DNA of 64,000 bases from Sphingomonas sp. Leaf22. GTDB taxonomy: Bacteria; Pseudomonadota; Alphaproteobacteria; Sphingomonadales; Sphingomonadaceae. Position 1 is the first letter of the stretch. The number at the start of each line of letters is the position of its first letter. Below, in pieces: positions 17,073 to 23,913 of this stretch. Below the pieces are notes generated by a model. It had not been told where the DNA came from and searched no databases. It worked only from the letters and a program-made list of their open reading frames with translations. The stretch is taken from NCBI RefSeq assembly GCF_001421715.1, contig NZ_LMKP01000004.1:1-64000 (forward strand), written 5' to 3'. Position numbers and translations under genes: made by a program.

Positions 17073-17995
17073 GCGGTGGCGACCGCCCGGCCGGCATCGA
17101 CGGCCTGGCCGTTCGACTTGGCCAGTTCGCGTTCCCACGTCTCGGCACGCCAGTCGATCAGTGACAGCGCCCCTTGATGATCCTCGACCAGCGCGGTGCA
17201 GCTCTCCACCCAGTCGCCGTCGTTATAATACATGATGTCGCCGATCTGGCGGATTTCGGCGGTGTGGATATGGCCGCACACCACGCCGTCGACGCCATGT
17301 TCGGCGGCGGCATGGGCGACGGTCTCCTCGAACCGACCGATGAAATTGACCGCGTTCTTTACCCGGTGCTTGGCATAGGCCGACAGCGACCAATAAGGCA
17401 GGCCGAGCTTGCGCCGCGCGAAGTTCCAGACGCTGTTGGCCTTCAGCAGCGCGGTGTAGGCATGGTCACCGAGAAAGGCGAGCCACTTGGCATAGAGCAC
17501 GACGCCGTCGAACTTGTCGCCGTGCAGCACCAGCAGGCGGCGGCCATCGGCCGTTTCGTGGATATCCTCCTCGACCATTTCGACGCCGCCGAATTCGAGA
17601 CCGGTATAGTCGCGAAACGCCTCGTCATGGTTGCCGGGGATGTAGATGACGCGGGTGCCGCGCCGCGCGAACTTCAGGATCGATCGGATGACGTCGTTAT
17701 GGCTCGACGGCCAGTACCAGCCGCGCCGGATCTGCCAGCCATCGACGATGTCGCCGACCAGATACAGCGTCTCGCATTCGAACGAATGGAGAAAGTCGAC
17801 CAGTTGGGTCGCGCTGCATCCCGGCGTGCCGAGATGGACGTCGGAGATGAAGACGGTGCGATAGGACTGTTTTGGACCCTCGGCACGATAGCTTTGCGGG
17901 TCGTTGATCCAGTCGGGAATCTTGCGCGCCAGGGACTTCACGGTCGCCGCCGATGAATTCTGTCGATTGGTCCGGGATACAAATGCCGTCGTCAT
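17069..17995 (-). CDS. Metallophosphoesterase, PlcP-like phospholipase C (or LpxH-like)
   Basis: A 308-residue calcineurin-like phosphoesterase with all dimetal-site motifs: ISDVHLG (D52, H54), VGDIVDGW (D82), PGNHDE (N122, H123), LHGDKFD (H158) and CGHIHTAE (H242, H244). The start MTTAFVSRTN at 17995 has GGAG 7 nt upstream. Homologues are often labelled UDP-2,3-diacylglucosamine diphosphatase. The immediate overlap with a GT4 glycosyltransferase and the divergent pmtA argue instead for PlcP, which hydrolyses phosphatidylcholine and other phospholipids to diacylglycerol during phosphate starvation. A genuine lpxH would be expected near other lipid A genes. The PlcP assignment is contextual, the metallophosphoesterase call is firm. 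Confidence 0.85.
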   Translation of the reverse strand: MTTAFVSRTNRQNSSAATVKSLARKIPDWINDPQSYRAEGPKQSYRTVFISDVHLGTPGCSATQLVDFLHSFECETLYLVGDIVDGWQIRRGWYWPSSHNDVIRSILKFARRGTRVIYIPGNHDEAFRDYTGLEFGGVEMVEEDIHETADGRRLLVLHGDKFDGVVLYAKWLAFLGDHAYTALLKANSVWNFARRKLGLPYWSLSAYAKHRVKNAVNFIGRFEETVAHAAAEHGVDGVVCGHIHTAEIRQIGDIMYYNDGDWVESCTALVEDHQGALSLIDWRAETWERELAKSNGQAVDAGRAVATA

Positions 17996-18103
17996 CGTAC
18001 TTCTCCACGCCAGTGGACGGGACTTGCGCCCCTGCGATGACGTCGCTGTAGCCAGTACACGCGACAATAGTATTTCGCGCGTGTGACGGCGACTTCCATC
18101 AAA

Positions 18104-18121
18104 CTGAAACCTTGCTGACAC
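18104..18121 (-). promoter_or_regulatory. Candidate PHO box (PhoB site) upstream of plcP-agt
   Basis: On the minus strand GTGTCAG-CAAG-GTTTCAG repeats a TGTCA-like heptamer with 11-bp periodicity, the layout of the CTGTCAT direct repeats bound by PhoB. It matches roughly 9 of 14 consensus positions and lies about 110 bp before the metallophosphoesterase start. Weak on its own; supported by the gene context. Confidence 0.3.
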
Positions 18122-18894
18122 GTCCGCGACATTGGCGTGTCATCGACGCACGTCATCTTATCGGGCCAGACAAGCCCGGTGCGGCGCTGGACAAGGAAAC
18201 TCTCGGATTGGCTCAGGAACTGAACCGCCTCGGCGTGGCGACCGCCTATGATCGCTGGGCTCCGATCTACGATCTGGTCTTCGGTCCGGTGTTCAAGCGC
18301 GGGCGTCGTGCCGCGATCGATGCCGCCGAAACGGTCGGCGGCCGCATTCTGGAGGTCGGCGTCGGCACCGGCATCTCGCTGCCGCATTACCGCCACGACA
18401 GCCGGATCACCGGCATCGATATCGCCGACCAGATGCTCGACAAGGCGCGCGACCGGGTTCGCCGGCTGAAGTTGAACCATGTCGAGCGCATCGCGATCGG
18501 CGATGCCGAGGCGCTCGATTTCGCCGATGCCTCGTTCGATGTGGTCGTCGCGCAATATGTCGTGTCGGCGGTGCCGCATCCCGACCGTGCGCTCAGCGAG
18601 TTCCTGCGCGTGGTGCGGCCCGGCGGCATGATCGTGATCGCGACCCGGCTTGGCGCGGAAGCGGGGATGCGCGCGAAGATCGAGCGCGTGCTGATGCCGA
18701 TCACCAGCCGGCTGGGCTGGCGCACCGATTTCCCGTGGTCGATCTATGGCGACTGGGCGGCGCGTAACCCGCAGGCGGAACTGATCGAGCGCCGCCCGCT
18801 CCCCCCGCTGGGCCATTTCTCGCTGGTCTGCTTCCGGCGCGCAGCGGGCGTGCAGGACAACCACCCGACGCCCGCGCACGCCGCGACCGCCTGA
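18112..18894 (+). CDS. pmtA: Phospholipid N-methyltransferase, PmtA type
   Basis: SAM-dependent methyltransferase that converts phosphatidylethanolamine through mono- and dimethyl forms toward phosphatidylcholine. Landmarks are VATAYDRWAPIYDLVFGPVF, the signature near the N-terminus of the PmtA group, SAM motif I ILEVGVGTGISLPHY, ITGIDIADQMLDKAR with the ribose-binding acid, and VRPGGMIVIATRLGAEAG. The 260-residue frame from TTG 18112 has no Shine-Dalgarno and would overlap the candidate PHO box. TTG 18208, with AAGGA about 10 nt upstream, is another possible start. The gene is divergent from the PlcP/Agt pair: one unit would make phosphatidylcholine, the other consume phospholipid. Confidence 0.85.
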   Translation: MLTRPRHWRVIDARHLIGPDKPGAALDKETLGLAQELNRLGVATAYDRWAPIYDLVFGPVFKRGRRAAIDAAETVGGRILEVGVGTGISLPHYRHDSRITGIDIADQMLDKARDRVRRLKLNHVERIAIGDAEALDFADASFDVVVAQYVVSAVPHPDRALSEFLRVVRPGGMIVIATRLGAEAGMRAKIERVLMPITSRLGWRTDFPWSIYGDWAARNPQAELIERRPLPPLGHFSLVCFRRAAGVQDNHPTPAHAATA

Positions 18895-18922
18895 AACTCC
18901 CTTTTCATCAAAGGTTTATTCG

Positions 18923-19534
18923 ATGTCCGGATTCAAGGAAGCGCTGAAGGAACAGCGGTGGGACGATCATCGCTACTACCATCACAGCATCATCAATCAG
19001 GCGCTGCACTTCGTCAGCGCGACGACGTTCCTGATCGCCTATGTCGTGGTGTGGATCGACCCCGCGGTCGCCAGCCTGCTCGGCTGGCTGGTGGCGATGA
19101 CCGCGCGGCAATCGGGGCATTTCTTCTTCGAACCCAAGACCTACGACCATCAGAATCAGGCGACGCACGAACATAAGGAAGAGATCAAGGTCGGGTACAA
19201 CCTGTTTCGCAAGGTCGTGTTTATGGGGCTGTGGGCGGCGACGCCGATCCCGCTGCTGATCGATCCGACCTTCTTCGGCATCTTCGAACCGCATGTCGGG
19301 TTCGTCGGGTTCCTGCGGCATCTGGCACTGTTGTGGCTGGCGTTCGCGGTCGGCGGGTTGCTGTTCCGGGTGGTGCAGTTGTTCGTGCAGCGCGACGTAA
19401 TGACCGGGCTGGTATGGGCGACGAAGATCGTGACCGATCCGTTCAACGACTTCATTCTGTATCGCAAAGCGCCGGTGCAGTTGTTGAAGGGCGCGCGGAT
19501 CGACACGGATCTGCAAGAGGCGGCGCGGCACTAA
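18923..19534 (+). CDS. Integral membrane protein resembling Mpo1/DUF962
   Basis: A 203-residue membrane protein with start MSGFKEALKE, about 29 nt after pmtA. Four or so hydrophobic segments are visible: FVSATTFLIAYVVVWI, VASLLGWLVAM, VVFMGLWAATPIPLLI and LALLWLAFAVGGLLF. His-rich motifs on the polar faces (RYYHHSIINQALHF and ARQSGHFFFEPKTYDHQ) recall the N..H and Q..GH..FE patterns of Mpo1-like proteins. Yeast Mpo1 is an iron-dependent dioxygenase that shortens 2-hydroxy fatty acids from phytosphingosine. Sphingomonads have 2-hydroxy-acyl glycosphingolipids, so such an activity would make sense here. The similarity is judged by eye and is tentative. A degraded fragment of a paralogue lies at 20461. 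Confidence 0.6.
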   Translation: MSGFKEALKEQRWDDHRYYHHSIINQALHFVSATTFLIAYVVVWIDPAVASLLGWLVAMTARQSGHFFFEPKTYDHQNQATHEHKEEIKVGYNLFRKVVFMGLWAATPIPLLIDPTFFGIFEPHVGFVGFLRHLALLWLAFAVGGLLFRVVQLFVQRDVMTGLVWATKIVTDPFNDFILYRKAPVQLLKGARIDTDLQEAARH

Positions 19535-19918
19535 GCGCCGGGCAAGGGGATAGCGGAGCTGTCCCCGGGCCGAACAAGGCGCGCCCGGCCGGCGGTGCGA
19601 AAAGCGCCGTCCGACGAGCGTCGAGGTGCGGACTGCCCCGCAGTCCGCAGATCGTGCCGAGCACGATCGACCTCGACGCTGGCTTTGCCCGTGGTAGGGC
19701 CTGAAAACGCGCCGCTTTTCCGCCAAAGGTCACAAAAGTCACACTCGCGGCCGGTTTGCACATTTGCGAACCGGTCGCATCGTTTTGCGTAAGCGCGATC
19801 GACGAAGAGAAAGAGCGGAGGCGAGCGTGACGGAGCATTGCGGTGTAGGAAAGGGCTATCTCCCCATCCCTGCGATACGCTAAAGTGCACCAATAATAGG
19901 ACTGCCATGGAGGTTGGA
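19535..19918. other. Intergenic stretch before parDE
   Basis: About 385 bp with no convincing gene. Open frames on the minus strand are Arg/Pro/Ser-rich and lack any domain. The last 60 bp contain CACCAATAATAGGAC, a possible -10 region for the toxin-antitoxin operon. Confidence 0.5.
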
Positions 19919-20164
19919 ATGGCTACCGTCCGCAAGACCATCACCTTGACCGAACAGCAGAATGCCTGGATCGTAGCGCAGATCACCGCCGGCCATTACA
20001 CCAATGACAGCGAGGCGATCCGCGATCTGATTCGCCGCGAACAGGAACGCGGGCAGGTGATTGAACAGGTACGGCAGGCACTGATCGAGGGCGAGGCAAG
20101 CGGAGCGCCGGAACGGTTCGATTTCGCTGCCTTCAAGGAACGCAAAGCCGCGCAATATGGCTGA
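19919..20164 (+). CDS. parD: ParD-family antitoxin
   Basis: An 81-residue type II antitoxin. Its N-terminal ribbon-helix-helix DNA-binding domain is MATVRKTITLTEQQNAWIVA, followed by NDSEAIRDLIRREQERGQVI. The C-terminal tail (FDFAAFKERKAAQYG) is expected to wrap and neutralise ParE. ATG 19919 has GGAGG 6 nt upstream; the upstream extension of the frame is not family-like. It overlaps parE by 8 nt, as usual for such pairs. The ParD-ParE complex normally represses its own promoter. Confidence 0.92.
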   Translation: MATVRKTITLTEQQNAWIVAQITAGHYTNDSEAIRDLIRREQERGQVIEQVRQALIEGEASGAPERFDFAAFKERKAAQYG

Positions 20165-20447
20165 CTATCGCTTTGCGCCCGCCGCACAGCGTGATCTGGA
20201 AGACGTTTTCGACTATACGGTGGAACGGTGGGGACTGGTGCAGGCAATGCGCTATGCCGAACGCATCGCGGCTGCCTGCGCCGATCTGGCCGAAGCGCCC
20301 GAACGGGCGCAACGTTGCGATCATGTCCGCGCCGGTTACCGGCGACGTTCGGTCGAGCAACATGTGATCTATTTTCAAGCAACGGTGTATGGGATCGCGG
20401 TCATCCGCATTCTGCATCAGCGGATGGACGTCAGCAGGCTGTTGTGA
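20157..20447 (+). CDS. parE: ParE-family toxin
   Basis: A 96-residue RelE/ParE-superfamily toxin; characterised ParE proteins poison DNA gyrase. Motifs: YRFAPAAQRDLEDVFDYTVE, then YAERIAAACADLAEAPERAQ, YRRRSVEQHVIYF and VIRILHQRMD at the C-terminal strand. Length is normal and no disruption is seen, so the toxin looks functional. It is the second gene of the overlapping parDE operon. Downstream sequence is decayed gene debris, consistent with a recently rearranged spot. Confidence 0.92.
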   Translation: MADYRFAPAAQRDLEDVFDYTVERWGLVQAMRYAERIAAACADLAEAPERAQRCDHVRAGYRRRSVEQHVIYFQATVYGIAVIRILHQRMDVSRLL

Positions 20448-20460
20448 GTCCGACGGGGAT

Positions 20461-20530
20461 TTGCTCGTCGATCCGACCTTTTTCGGCATCCTCGAACCGC
20501 GTGCACGCTTCGCCGGCTTCCCTTGGCATT
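20461..20530 (+). pseudogene. Decayed fragment of a paralogue of the 18923 membrane protein
   Basis: The DNA encodes LLVDPTFFGILEPRARFAGF. This aligns with LLIDPTFFGIFEPHVGFVGF of the intact protein at about 19252-19311, and the two DNA stretches are clearly similar. Nothing else of the gene remains. From here to 20768 (about 240 bp) I see no other gene. Confidence 0.6.
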
Positions 20531-20768
20531 CGGCGGCCCGAAAGCCGTAGCACAGCACAAAGCCCCAAGCCCGCTCTGGTTTGCTGCCACCGGCACCCCA
20601 TATACGATCTGGCCCACCCGGTATCGACCGAACGGCCCTGCTACCGGCGCCGGCTGGCTACTTCTTCCCGCGTGGCCCGGCTGGTCCGCATGCTCGAAAT
20701 ATGAATGGATCTGCATGCAGGACGATTGGCGCCGGGGCGTTCCGACTCCGACTACGACATCGCGCGCG

Positions 20769-20972
20769 ATGAATGTCAGCATCGCCCAGGCCGATGTGGT
20801 GGCGCTGTGCCGCAAGCACGACGCATCGATCAGCGCCATCGAAACGCTGCATTCGGGGGGCACGCATGTCGTCCTGCGCAACGGCGAGGGCGCCGACAAG
20901 ATGCGCAAGGCGTTCGGCAAGAAAGTCATCACCGGTGCCGTCGTGCGAACGCCGTGGGTGCGGAACGGCTGA
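20769..20972 (+). CDS. Small protein, function unknown
   Basis: I do not recognise it. A 67-residue protein starting MNVSIAQADVVALC, with the later part THVVLRNGEGADKMRKAFGK. It looks like a compact alpha/beta domain without signal peptide or membrane segment. Amino acid composition resembles real proteins rather than antisense frames. No clear Shine-Dalgarno precedes the ATG, and the frame is open upstream through debris, so the start is uncertain. The next small gene follows after about 18 nt, possibly in the same transcript. Confidence 0.5.
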   Translation: MNVSIAQADVVALCRKHDASISAIETLHSGGTHVVLRNGEGADKMRKAFGKKVITGAVVRTPWVRNG

Positions 20973-20990
20973 GCAGACGGGCGACAGCGC

Positions 20991-21185
20991 GTGGCTCGCG
21001 AAACGCCGGCATTGACGCGGGCAATCGAACTGGCCGCTACCGGCCACTATATTTCGGTGAATCATATCCGACAGGCGCTGCGCCGCGAGGGCTTTACCAC
21101 GCTGGCGCAGGACCTGTCGGGACCGGTCGCCAACCGCGCGATCATCGACGCGTTGCAGGCGGCGATGGCGGAGCGCCGCGAATAG
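20991..21185 (+). CDS. Small helical protein, function unknown
   Basis: I do not recognise it. A 64-residue protein from GTG 20991 (VARETPALTRAIELAATGHY), with ISVNHIRQALRREGFTTLAQ in the middle. The latter reads like a small helix-turn-helix or HTH-like bundle, so DNA binding is possible but unproven. It follows the previous small gene closely on the same strand and is convergent with the aminotransferase, with only 7 bp between stops. Confidence 0.5.
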   Translation: MARETPALTRAIELAATGHYISVNHIRQALRREGFTTLAQDLSGPVANRAIIDALQAAMAERRE

Positions 21186-21192
21186 CGAACGA

Positions 21193-22845
21193 CTATCCCC
21201 GGCCGAGCCGCCGCGACAGGGTTTCCTTCAGCACCTGCCGTCGCAACATCTTGTTGGTGGTGCCCGGCGCGCTCCACCACCAGCCGTCGGCGGCACAAGC
21301 CTGCGCCGCCTTCACGAACCTTGCGACGACTTCGGCGAACGCCGCATCGTCGTAATTCAGGCTGAAGATCAGGCGGCCGGTGCCGACCCAGCTGAGCGCC
21401 AGCCCCTCGGCACGGCAGTAATATTGCAGCATCCAGTTGTAGCGCGACGGCACGGTGTAGCCGATCGTCCAGACGGTCTGCATGCCCGTGGCGCGGACCG
21501 GCAGGTCGGTCTGCGCCATCGCGGCGTTGAACTGGTCGATGCGCGCGTCCCAGCGGGCGTCGACGTTCGCGTACATCGCGCGCACCTCGGGCGAATCGAG
21601 GCGTTCGAGGAATACGTCCATCGCCCCCATCACATAGGGGTGCGCGTTGAAGGTGCCGCGCGCGAAGCAGATGTCGGCTGGCTGGTCGGGGCGGAAACGC
21701 TTCATCAGCTCGGCGCGGCCGCATACGACGCCGACCGGCAGGCCACCGCCCAGCGTCTTGCCATAGGTGACCATGTCGGGCTGCACGCCGAACGCCTCGG
21801 CCATGCCGCCCTTTGCCAGCCGGAAGCCCATGAAGACTTCGTCGAAGATCAGGACGATGCCGGCCTTCGTGCACACGTCGCGCAAGCGCACCAGCCAGTC
21901 GCGATAGGCGGCGCGGTCGAGATGGGCGGAGCGGCTGCTGTCGATCAGCGTCCCGTCGGACGGCGCGCCCTTGTTCGGGTGCATCGCCTGCAGCGGGTTG
22001 ACCAGCACGCACGCGATATCCTTGCGCGTGGCCAGCACGTGCAGCGTGCGATCGGACATTTCCGACAGGGTCAGCGTGTTGTCGGCCGGGGTCGGGTTGC
22101 CGATGCCCGGCTGCACATCACCCCACCAGCCATGATAGGCCCCGGCAAAGCGGACCAGGCGGCGACGGCCGGTGTGATAGCGCGCGAGGCGTACCGCCTG
22201 CATGACGGCTTCGGTGCCCGACATGTGGAACGACACCTCGTCCATGCAGCTGATCGTGCGCAGCCGGGCGACATTGGCGGCGATGACCGGGTGATAGGTG
22301 CCGAGCACCGGCCCCAGATCGGCGACGCGCGCGGTCCCTTCGGCAATACAGTCCTTGTAGAAATCATGGCCGAACAGGTTGACGCCGTAGGAGCCGGCAA
22401 GGTCGTAGAAGACATTGCCGTCGAGGTCGGTGGCGGTGACGCCCGACGACGATCGGTAGAAGGCACCGGTGGCAAGGCGGTCGCGGACCAGCCGGCTGAA
22501 CTGGAACGGTACGCGGTAGCGGCCGGTGAATTGCAGGTCGGACAGCCCTTCGCGCAATTCCTTCGTCGCGACGACCGTCTTCGCGAATCGGGTTTCGTAG
22601 AGCGCGGACAGGCGGTCGAAGCCGGCGCGGCGGCGGGCGGCGATTTCGGCCGGGGCATCGTCGGCGGCGAAGAAGCGGGCGTCGTCATAGTCGTAAAAAG
22701 CGATCTGGCGGGCGATTCGCTGTCCCCAGCGGACATGGCCGGTCAGCGAGCCGTGTTTGGCGCGGCTGAGCGCGAGGCGGGCGCGGCCCTTGGTGGCGAT
22801 CAGGCCGGCAGCACCGGCGGCGAATGCAAGGGCGAGTGGCGTCAT
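21193..22845 (-). CDS. Membrane-anchored class III aminotransferase (glutamate-1-semialdehyde aminomutase-like)
   Basis: PLP-dependent fold-type I enzyme of 550 residues. It starts MTPLALAFAAGAAGLIATKG, an N-terminal hydrophobic segment that should anchor it to the membrane, and has about 100 extra residues before the core. Core landmarks: FRSSSG-like substrate loop, MSGTEAVMQAVRLAR, AGAYHGWWG, IFDEVFMGFRLAKGG (PLP-ring aspartate) and VTYGKTLGGGLPVGVVCG with the Schiff-base lysine. Ordinary hemL proteins are about 430 residues and soluble, so this is a different subgroup of unknown substrate. It is divergent from phosphatidylserine decarboxylase with only 35 bp between starts, hinting at a role in lipid head-group or amino-lipid metabolism (inference). 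Confidence 0.85.
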   Translation of the reverse strand: MTPLALAFAAGAAGLIATKGRARLALSRAKHGSLTGHVRWGQRIARQIAFYDYDDARFFAADDAPAEIAARRRAGFDRLSALYETRFAKTVVATKELREGLSDLQFTGRYRVPFQFSRLVRDRLATGAFYRSSSGVTATDLDGNVFYDLAGSYGVNLFGHDFYKDCIAEGTARVADLGPVLGTYHPVIAANVARLRTISCMDEVSFHMSGTEAVMQAVRLARYHTGRRRLVRFAGAYHGWWGDVQPGIGNPTPADNTLTLSEMSDRTLHVLATRKDIACVLVNPLQAMHPNKGAPSDGTLIDSSRSAHLDRAAYRDWLVRLRDVCTKAGIVLIFDEVFMGFRLAKGGMAEAFGVQPDMVTYGKTLGGGLPVGVVCGRAELMKRFRPDQPADICFARGTFNAHPYVMGAMDVFLERLDSPEVRAMYANVDARWDARIDQFNAAMAQTDLPVRATGMQTVWTIGYTVPSRYNWMLQYYCRAEGLALSWVGTGRLIFSLNYDDAAFAEVVARFVKAAQACAADGWWWSAPGTTNKMLRRQVLKETLSRRLGRG

Positions 22846-22880
22846 GACTGACGCGAATATGACGCGATCGGGAAATATTG

Positions 22881-23810
22881 ATGACGGCCATGGACGATAT
22901 CCGCCCCGCCCCGCCCACGCCCGCCCCATCCGCCCCATCCGCCCTGTCGCGCACCATCGCGAAACTGACCGACATCGAATCGGTCAATTACGCGCTGACC
23001 AACTGGCTGCCGCGGCGGAGCGCCACGCGGGCGATGGGGTGGTTGAGCAAGGTCGAACAGCCGTTGGTCGCGCGGGGCTTGATCGCGGTGTGGCGGACGT
23101 TCTGCGATGTCGACCTGTCCGATGCGGCGGAGGCGAAATGGCCGTCGCTGCACGCCGCGTTCATCCGGCGGCTGCGGCCCGGTGCGCGGACGTTCCGGGC
23201 GCAGGCGCATCAATTGTCGGCGCCGTCGGACGGGATCATCGTCGCCAGCGGCCGGATCGACGGCGACAGCATCATCCAGGCCAAGGGGCGGCGCTATTCG
23301 ATTGCCGAGCTGACCGGCGGCGAGGGCACGGCCTATATCGGCGGAAGTTTCGTAACGCTGCGGCTGACGGCGGGCATGTATCACCGGTTCCATGCCCCAC
23401 AGGACGCGGTCGTCGAGCGGGTGCGCTATTTCCCCGGCGACTGTTTCAACGTCAATCCGCCGGCACTGAAGCGGGTCGACCGGCTGTATTGCCGCAACGA
23501 ACGCGCGACGGTGCGGATGCGAATGGGCGACGGGACACCGGTGCTGCTGGTGCCGGTCGCGGCGATCCTCGTCGCGGCGATCCGGCTGACGTTCCTCGAT
23601 ACCGTCAAGCTGCTGCGCGAGCGCGCCGATCCGATCGTCACGTTGGCGACGCCGGTCGCGCAAGGGCAGGAAATGGGCTGGTTCGAGCATGGCTCGACGA
23701 TCGTGATGCTGGTGCCGGCACCATTTGCGGTCGGGATCGGGGTGGCGACGGGCGACCGGGTGCGGGCGGGGGATGTGTTGTTCGATCGGGCGGTGATCGA
23801 GGATATTTGA
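22881..23810 (+). CDS. psd: Phosphatidylserine decarboxylase
   Basis: Makes phosphatidylethanolamine from phosphatidylserine at the inner membrane, using a pyruvoyl group formed by self-cleavage. The 309-residue proenzyme contains SAPSDGIIVASG, YHRFHAPQDAVVERV and the cleavage site GWFEHGSTIVMLVPAPF (GST: cleavage between Gly and Ser). An upstream-helical region (WLPRRSATRAMGWLSKVEQP) matches the long PSD type. ATG 22881 is preferred over TTG 22878, and ATG 22890 is also possible. No pssA gene is adjacent. The product phosphatidylethanolamine is the substrate of PmtA encoded at 18112. Confidence 0.93.
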   Translation: MTAMDDIRPAPPTPAPSAPSALSRTIAKLTDIESVNYALTNWLPRRSATRAMGWLSKVEQPLVARGLIAVWRTFCDVDLSDAAEAKWPSLHAAFIRRLRPGARTFRAQAHQLSAPSDGIIVASGRIDGDSIIQAKGRRYSIAELTGGEGTAYIGGSFVTLRLTAGMYHRFHAPQDAVVERVRYFPGDCFNVNPPALKRVDRLYCRNERATVRMRMGDGTPVLLVPVAAILVAAIRLTFLDTVKLLRERADPIVTLATPVAQGQEMGWFEHGSTIVMLVPAPFAVGIGVATGDRVRAGDVLFDRAVIEDI

Positions 23811-23913
23811 GGCGTCTCCCCTCCCTGAAAGGGAGGGGCGCCATTTCGCCGACCTTGCCGCTGAATGTCGACCCGGCCTAGAAGACACCCCATCGTTTCC
23901 CGGGGGAGCCTTC

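Noticed and set aside
17069..17995. Naming the metallophosphoesterase lpxH outright
   Set aside because: Motifs fit both LpxH and PlcP; the overlapping glycosyltransferase and divergent pmtA favour PlcP, so no symbol was given.
19452..19838. Minus-strand frame before parDE that could encode a small protein
   Set aside because: It overlaps the end of the membrane protein gene, has no start context, and is Arg/Ser/Pro-rich with no domain.
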